In this document: positions 22,952 through 26,922 of the stretch, piece by piece | Numbering within the stretch: the stretch's first letter is position 1 | Layout of the letters: each line of letters begins with the position of its first letter | Notes under the pieces: generated by a model | Seen by the model: the letters and a program-made list of their open reading frames with translations, nothing else | What the model was told of the DNA's origin: nothing | The model's database searches: none | Translations under genes and position numbers: made by a program | Source of the DNA: an uncultured Oscillospiraceae bacterium | GTDB taxonomy: Bacteria; Bacillota; Clostridia; Oscillospirales; Acutalibacteraceae | Direction of reading: 5' to 3' | Length of the DNA stretch: 26,922 bases | Assembly (NCBI GenBank): GCA_900539855.1 | Contig: UQDO01000033.1 | Coordinates: forward strand, 1-26,922

Positions 22952-24130
22952 TTATTGTTTAAAGCGGTATACGCAGTATGCGTCAAGGAAATATACCGGC
23001 AGATTCCGTCCGTGGGTCTTAAGGTCGATCAGGGAATATGCCTTTAAAAAGAGTTCAACCGTCATGTCGCACGGTGTATAGCCCGGTGCCAGTGCCGGGA
23101 CAAGCAGCACATCGGCTAAGTCCTCAAGACAAAAATAGTCATCGGCGTCATCATGCAAAGGATTAATACAAGGCATGTCCATTGCTTTATATCCTTTGTT
23201 TTCGCCGGGACTGCAGAGACGAAAGTTCTTTTGCGGCATATTGTAAAAGGTGCTGTCCCGAAGCTTTGAAAACAGCCCTGGCGCCATACCTTCGGCGTAT
23301 TTTGCGACGGCTTCCATTATTCCGAGCAGCCTTGTTTTCCGCGCCTTGTCTTTGTCAAGCTCATAGCACAGAAGGGTTGACACCTGCATTTGCTGGAGCG
23401 CATAAAGATGCCAGTACCTTGCCATCGGCAGCGAGCGGTCAAGTGCTTCGTCAATAATGCCTTCGTATTTGCCGAGCCAGTGGCTGTCGCCGCTTATCTC
23501 ATACGCAAACATATATATCATAGGCAGGCGCATCACTTCATGATTGCCTAAGGATTCTCCCCACAGCTTGGTGACCAGAGAGGGACTCCCGTCCTCCTGC
23601 AGCATGTCAAAATCCGTGTCGGGGCAAACGTTTCGCTCCGCTCTTTTAGCGATATTCAAGGCGGCACGGCAGATTCGGTCTTTGTCCTTTTCGGTGCAAA
23701 GCTTGGAATTGAGATAGCGGTGCATACCGTAAATAAAAATTGTGTACTGATCGCGCGAGGAGTCTTTATAATGGCTTTTCGAGTCGACAGGACTAACAGA
23801 TCGCGGCAAAAAGCCGTCTGTGCCTTGCTCGGCGCATTTCAAAAGACCGTTTGCGATTCTTTTTGCAAGCCCTGCGGTGTTTTGATCGGCATAAGCATTA
23901 TACAGGAGTATCAGCGCTTCAAGCATTGAACCGCCGCTCAAATTGCTGTCCTCCATGCCGGTGGAATAACCGCTTGGATTGGGGTATGACGCTTCACATT
24001 CGGCTGCTGTCGGGAACAGATCGGGCTCCTTGATGCTTGTGTCGTCGTATAAAAGATCGGTCCGGTCGCTCATAAGCGAATGTTCAACAAATTTCAGTAT
24101 ATCATCGGTATTAATGAAAACTCTGTCCAT
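22952..24130 (-). CDS. Probable alpha/alpha-toroid (six-hairpin glycosidase-like) protein
   Basis: From ATG 24130 (GGAGGG about 8 nt upstream; an in-frame ATG 12 codons earlier at 24166 lacks such a site) the protein has 392 residues. It is entirely helical in appearance, with repeated amphipathic hairpins, GFLPRSVSP, a YKDSSRDQYTIFIYGMHRYL block (about 130-150) and LGNHEVMRLPMIYMFAYE (about 195-212), reminiscent of (alpha/alpha)6-barrel glycosidases. I do not recognise a specific glycoside hydrolase family and cannot assign catalytic acids; candidates are acidic residues in SRDQY and GESLGNHE. No signal peptide. It lies 29 bp upstream of the SGNH esterase gene, so a shared role in breaking down an acylated sugar is a reasonable inference. 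Confidence 0.65.
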   Translation of the reverse strand: MDRVFINTDDILKFVEHSLMSDRTDLLYDDTSIKEPDLFPTAAECEASYPNPSGYSTGMEDSNLSGGSMLEALILLYNAYADQNTAGLAKRIANGLLKCAEQGTDGFLPRSVSPVDSKSHYKDSSRDQYTIFIYGMHRYLNSKLCTEKDKDRICRAALNIAKRAERNVCPDTDFDMLQEDGSPSLVTKLWGESLGNHEVMRLPMIYMFAYEISGDSHWLGKYEGIIDEALDRSLPMARYWHLYALQQMQVSTLLCYELDKDKARKTRLLGIMEAVAKYAEGMAPGLFSKLRDSTFYNMPQKNFRLCSPGENKGYKAMDMPCINPLHDDADDYFCLEDLADVLLVPALAPGYTPCDMTVELFLKAYSLIDLKTHGRNLPVYFLDAYCVYRFKQ

Positions 24131-24272
24131 TTTCTGTCCCTCCGTCTTTGCCTTCGGCAAATCCACCTCCCTTTAGGGCATCGGGAGGATTCGTGGCGTT
24201 AAGTAATTACATGATTTATTGTCGGACTGAGCCAAACAAGCTGTGTGTTGTTTCTTTCCCATAATAATCATA

Positions 24273-24356
24273 AAAACTAATTGGTACATCGTAGGGCGGA
24301 AGCCCCACTCCCGCCGCTTTTCATGCCCATATCATATAGCGATAAACTAAAATTTA
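24273..24356. repeat. Degenerate inverted-repeat element, copy 3 (remnant)
   Basis: The right end ATAAACTAAAATTTA (24342-24356) is identical to the 15-bp right end of copy 1. Before it is a GTAGGGCGG...CCGCC hairpin-like core starting near 24290 that recalls, but does not match, the GTAGGGAACG core of copy 1. No left end is found, so the left border is approximate. It occupies part of the 378-bp gap 24131-24508, whose other content is the sigma-E-like promoter of spoIVA. Confidence 0.5.
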
Positions 24357-24441
24357 CTTCTCTCGCCAGCCTACCTTAGTATAACATTTCAAGTAAGTTT
24401 TTTCAAGTCACATAAGTTGTTATTTCAATATTAATTTGTCC

Positions 24442-24471
24442 GTCATAACGGCGCAACTTCCGGCATATTAT
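24442..24471 (+). promoter_or_regulatory. Candidate sigma-E (sporulation mother-cell) promoter of spoIVA
   Basis: GTCATAAC (24442-24449), 14-nt spacer, CATATTAT (24464-24471). Bacillus and Clostridium sigma-E promoters have a -35 like GKMATATT and a -10 like CATACAAT with 13-15 nt between; the -10 core CATA and the ATA of the -35 match. It would start transcription about 30 bases before ATG 24509. spoIVA is a known sigma-E target. Confidence 0.6.
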
Positions 24472-24508
24472 GAATCAGCATAAGAAAAGAAAAATCGGAG
24501 GAGCTGCT

Positions 24509-25987
24509 ATGACGAACACTGAGATATATAAGGATATCGCGGACCGCACCGGCGGAGATATCTACATAGGCGTTGTGGGACCGGTCAGAACCGGAAAATC
24601 CACCTTCATCAAAAAATTCATGGACACACTTGTTATCCCTAACATTGAAAGCGAATACTCGCGCGAGCGCGCGAATGATGAGCTGCCGCAGTCTGCCGGC
24701 GGCAGGACAATAATGACTACCGAGCCGAAATTTGTACCTGAAAAGGGCGTCAGCATTACGCTCGGTGACAACATCGGTATGAACGTAAGGCTTATAGACT
24801 GCGTCGGTTATATCGTACCGAGCTCGCTCGGATACATAGAAAATGACGATCCGCGCATGGTCATGACGCCATGGTTTGAACAGCCGGTACCCTTTAACAT
24901 GGCGGCGGAGTTTGGGACTAAAAAGGTAATAACAGAACATTCCACGATAGGACTTGTTATAACGACCGACGGCAGCATCAGCGAAATACCGCGCAGTGAA
25001 TATGCCGAGGCGGAGGAAAGGGTCATAAACGAGCTTATAAGCATTGATAAGCCGTTTATAGTTCTTGTAAACAGCATGTACCCGGAGTCCGACGAGGCGA
25101 AGGCTGTGGCACGGGAAATTTCGGAAAAATACAATGTCGCCGCAAAAACGGTAAACTGTCTGGAACTTAGCGAGGACGATATAAGAGATATACTTTCCGA
25201 ACTCCTTTATGAGTTTCCGGTAAGGGAAATCAAAATTCATCTGCCAATGTGGATAACCGCGCTTGACGGCGAGCACTGGCTGCAAAAGCAGCTGTATTCC
25301 GCAGTAATGACTGCGGCGGCTGATATAAAGCGTGTTGCCGATATAAACGGATTTGTAAAACGGCTGTGCGACTGCGAAAATATAGATCATACCTCTGTAC
25401 TTAATGTCGATCTCGGAAGCGGAAGCGCATGTGTATCGGCTGAGGTAGACCGCAAGCTGTTCTACGATGTGCTCAAAGAGTCAACCGGAATAGAGATAAG
25501 CAACGAGCAGCAGCTCATGAAGGAAATAATCGAATTTTCGGCTATCAAGCGTGAATATTACCGCTTCAAAAACGCGCTCGACGAGGTCGAGGCGACCGGC
25601 TACGGCATAGTTATGCCGGAGATAAACGAACTCACCCTGCAGGAACCCGAAATAGTAAGGCAGGGCGGCAGATACGGCGTAAGGCTGCGTGCATCGGCAC
25701 CGTCGATACACATGATGAAAGCCAATATCACCACCGAGGTCTCGCCGATAGTCGGCTCGGAAAAGCAGAGCGAGGATCTTGTCATGTATCTGCTCGACGA
25801 ATTCAAGGAGGATCCGACAAAGATCTGGGACTCCAACATTTTCGGAAAATCGCTGCATGAGCTTGTGAACGAGGGGCTTCACACCAAGCTGGCACGGATG
25901 CCGGCTGACGCGAGAATGAGGCTGCAGGAAACGCTTGAAAGGGTGATAAACGAAGGCTGCAGCGGACTAATATGTATAATTCTTTAA
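24509..25987 (+). CDS. spoIVA: Stage IV sporulation protein A
   Basis: The ATP-hydrolysing scaffold that coats the forespore surface and anchors spore coat and cortex assembly in the mother cell. From ATG 24509 (GGAGGAG 5 nt upstream; an in-frame ATG at 24470 overlaps the promoter and is rejected) it has 492 residues, the length I recall for the Bacillus subtilis protein. The Walker A motif GPVRTGKS is at 24-31 and the nucleotide-binding IDCVGYIVPSSLGY segment near 105; the C-terminal GLICIIL ending is the family's membrane- and SpoVM-binding tail. It shows that the organism is, or descends from, an endospore former. It is a single gene behind a candidate sigma-E promoter. Confidence 0.97.
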   Translation: MTNTEIYKDIADRTGGDIYIGVVGPVRTGKSTFIKKFMDTLVIPNIESEYSRERANDELPQSAGGRTIMTTEPKFVPEKGVSITLGDNIGMNVRLIDCVGYIVPSSLGYIENDDPRMVMTPWFEQPVPFNMAAEFGTKKVITEHSTIGLVITTDGSISEIPRSEYAEAEERVINELISIDKPFIVLVNSMYPESDEAKAVAREISEKYNVAAKTVNCLELSEDDIRDILSELLYEFPVREIKIHLPMWITALDGEHWLQKQLYSAVMTAAADIKRVADINGFVKRLCDCENIDHTSVLNVDLGSGSACVSAEVDRKLFYDVLKESTGIEISNEQQLMKEIIEFSAIKREYYRFKNALDEVEATGYGIVMPEINELTLQEPEIVRQGGRYGVRLRASAPSIHMMKANITTEVSPIVGSEKQSEDLVMYLLDEFKEDPTKIWDSNIFGKSLHELVNEGLHTKLARMPADARMRLQETLERVINEGCSGLICIIL

Positions 25988-26024
25988 TAATTGTTAAGGG
26001 ACTTTGAATTTTAGCGTTCCCCGG

Positions 26025-26053
26025 TTGAATTAATGAAGGAAAGGTGATAGAAT
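26025..26053 (+). promoter_or_regulatory. Sigma-A-type promoter of reverse rubrerythrin
   Basis: TTGAAT (26025-26030), 17-nt spacer, TAGAAT (26048-26053). Immediately downstream is a 6-bp hairpin TTGTGC-TAAG-GCACAA (26058-26073), which could be an operator or a leader stem. No obvious PerR box is visible. Confidence 0.6.
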
Positions 26054-26096
26054 TTAGTTGTGCTAAGGCACAAGATAATATAAGGAGCGTTGAAAA

Positions 26097-26642
26097 ATGA
26101 AAAAGTGGAGATGTACCGTTTGCGGCGAAATAGTTGAAAGCGATGTCCGTCCGGACAAATGTCCTGTCTGCGGCGTGCCGGGTGAGAAGTTTGTAGAGGT
26201 TGTTGAAGAAGATAACGCGTGGGCAACAGAGCATGTTGTCGGCGTTGCAAAGAGTGACATCCCGGCTGAACTGCTTGAAGGTCTCCGTGCCAATTTCAGC
26301 GGCGAATGTACCGAGGTTGGTATGTATCTCGCCATGGCGAGGGTCGCCCACAGGGAGGGCTATCCGGAAATAGGTCTTTACTGGGAAAAGGCAGCCTATG
26401 AAGAGGCTGAGCATGCGGCGAAGTTTGCCGAGCTGCTCGGTGAGGTCGTGACCGATTCCACCAAAACAAACCTTGAAATGCGTGTTAATGCCGAAAACGG
26501 CGCATGTGCCGGAAAGTTTGAGCTGGCAAAGCTCGCAAAGAAAAACGATCTTGACGCTATACATGACACATTGCATGAAATGGCGAAGGATGAAGCCCGG
26601 CATGGCAGAGCGTTCGAAGGACTGCTGAAAAGATATTTCTAA
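26097..26642 (+). CDS. Reverse rubrerythrin (rubredoxin-like domain first)
   Basis: 181 residues. The N-terminal rubredoxin-like iron site is C6-x-x-C9 and C22-x-x-C25 (KWRCTVCGE and KCPVCGVPG). A four-helix diiron domain follows from about residue 45: ECTEVGMYLA, YEEAEHAAKFAELL, NLEMRVNAENGA and KDEARHGRAFEGLL carry the E and E-x-x-H ligands. Classical rubrerythrins have the two domains in the opposite order; the reverse type of clostridia is an NADH-linked peroxide and oxygen reductase induced by air, so this is an oxidative-stress enzyme of an anaerobe. The ribosome site AAGGAG precedes ATG 26097, and a strong terminator follows at 26709-26745. It is monocistronic. Confidence 0.93.
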   Translation: MKKWRCTVCGEIVESDVRPDKCPVCGVPGEKFVEVVEEDNAWATEHVVGVAKSDIPAELLEGLRANFSGECTEVGMYLAMARVAHREGYPEIGLYWEKAAYEEAEHAAKFAELLGEVVTDSTKTNLEMRVNAENGACAGKFELAKLAKKNDLDAIHDTLHEMAKDEARHGRAFEGLLKRYF

Positions 26643-26708
26643 AATATGATATGAGTGAAAAACACTTATAAGCAAGATGAAATTTTAAATAATACAACGT
26701 AACAGCAC

Positions 26709-26745
26709 AAAAAGGTATGCAGATAGTTCTGCGTACCTTTTTTTA
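26709..26745 (+). terminator. Rho-independent terminator of reverse rubrerythrin
   Basis: AAAAAGGTA-T-GCAGA (from 26709) pairs with TCTGC-G-TACCTTTTT around a TAGT loop, and the T-run continues to 26744. It lies 67 bp after the stop codon. Confidence 0.9.
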
Positions 26746-26750
26746 TTGGT

Positions 26751-26922
26751 GTCTTTAGACGTGGAAAAAATCCCTCGGTTCTACCGAGGGAAGAAAGAAG
26801 AGCGGAGCGACAAAAAATGTGGCGAGCTTGATGCGAGCCGAAAGACTTTTAAAAAAGAAGAACCTCATGTAAAATAGTAGTGGTTTGGCGACCGCATTAC
26901 TAAAAAACAGGAGGTTTTTCAA
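26751..26922 (+). promoter_or_regulatory. Structured non-coding leader at window edge, ending in a ribosome site
   Basis: No coding frame. GTCTTT (26751-26756) can pair with AAAGAC (26841-26846), enclosing the stem at 26771-26791. A second stem AGTAGTG/CATTACT (26876-26882 with 26895-26901, one G-U pair) follows. Last, AAAAAC (26903-26908) can pair with GTTTTT (26914-26919), which would hide the perfect ribosome site AGGAGG (26909-26914). A gene start is expected within a few bases after 26922. It may be a regulated leader or the left end of a mobile element; I cannot tell which. Confidence 0.4.
26765..26791 (-). terminator. Minus-strand terminator-like hairpin
   Basis: TCCCTCGG (26771-26778) / CCGAGGGA (26784-26791), 8-bp perfect stem, TTCTA loop. 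On the minus strand it is followed by TTTTTT, a textbook terminator, yet no minus-strand gene is seen to its right within the window. Read on the plus strand it is simply a stem inside the leader described next. Confidence 0.6.

Noticed and set aside
24470..24508. Longer N-terminus for SpoIVA
   Set aside because: The ATG overlaps the sigma-E-like -10, lacks a ribosome site and would add residues to an already full-length protein.
24443..25390. 315-codon minus-strand reading frame
   Set aside because: Antisense shadow of spoIVA; no family resemblance and no ribosome site.
25803..26675. 290-codon minus-strand reading frame
   Set aside because: Antisense to the spoIVA end and the reverse rubrerythrin; low-complexity shadow.

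Overview
The window looks like chromosomal DNA from an anaerobic, endospore-forming Clostridia bacterium, probably a gut-type Oscillospiraceae/Ruminococcaceae relative. The evidence is a full-length spoIVA with a candidate sigma-E promoter, a rubredoxin-first (reverse) rubrerythrin, consensus sigma-A promoters with AGGAGG-type ribosome sites, a clustered pgk-tpiA-gpmI glycolytic operon, and small hairpin repeats between genes. I cannot name the species.

Layout. (1) 1-5443, minus strand: the N-terminal 1814 codons of a huge secreted RHS/YD-repeat protein with a DNRLRE-like domain, two carbohydrate-binding-like modules and two ricin-type lectin repeats; its C-terminus lies outside the window. 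(2) 5652-8917, plus strand: tetR-ogt, a second tetR, then a cytidine/blasticidin-deaminase-like gene and an isoprenylcysteine-methyltransferase-like membrane gene. Both tetR genes have a consensus promoter whose 17-nt spacer is almost filled by an ACCG-NN-CGGT palindrome. (3) 9222-12986, minus strand: pgk-tpiA-gpmI from one promoter to one strong terminator, with trmL upstream. (4) 13571-16938, plus strand: a four-helix membrane protein, a c-di-GMP phosphodiesterase with a dead GGDEF domain, and pnuC, whose start codon lies inside a potentially switchable RNA structure. (5) 17128-18644: a small Usp-like gene and the wreck of a glycoside hydrolase. (6) 18712-21818, plus strand: rsmD-coaD-coiled-coil gene with overlapping ends, then a rhodanese-TtcA fusion followed by an unusual cluster of hairpins. 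(7) 21876-24130, minus strand: an SGNH esterase and a probable alpha/alpha-toroid protein in one operon. (8) 24442-26642, plus strand: spoIVA and reverse rubrerythrin. (9) The last 180 bases are a structured, non-coding leader ending in a ribosome site, so a gene probably begins just past the window.

How it fits together. The glycolysis, tRNA/rRNA modification, CoA and sporulation genes are ordinary core functions. The accessory interest lies in the RHS protein, the twin TetR block (possibly a small response unit against alkylating or nucleoside-type toxins; inference only), the carbohydrate esterase/toroid pair with the decayed hydrolase, and the repeats: one family with AATTTTAGTTTAT-type inverted ends occurs at least twice and probably three times. 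I found no CRISPR array, tRNA, rRNA, integrase or transposase gene. The best candidates for undescribed biology are the pnuC leader switch, the hairpin cluster at 21522-21818 and the twin autoregulated TetR promoters.
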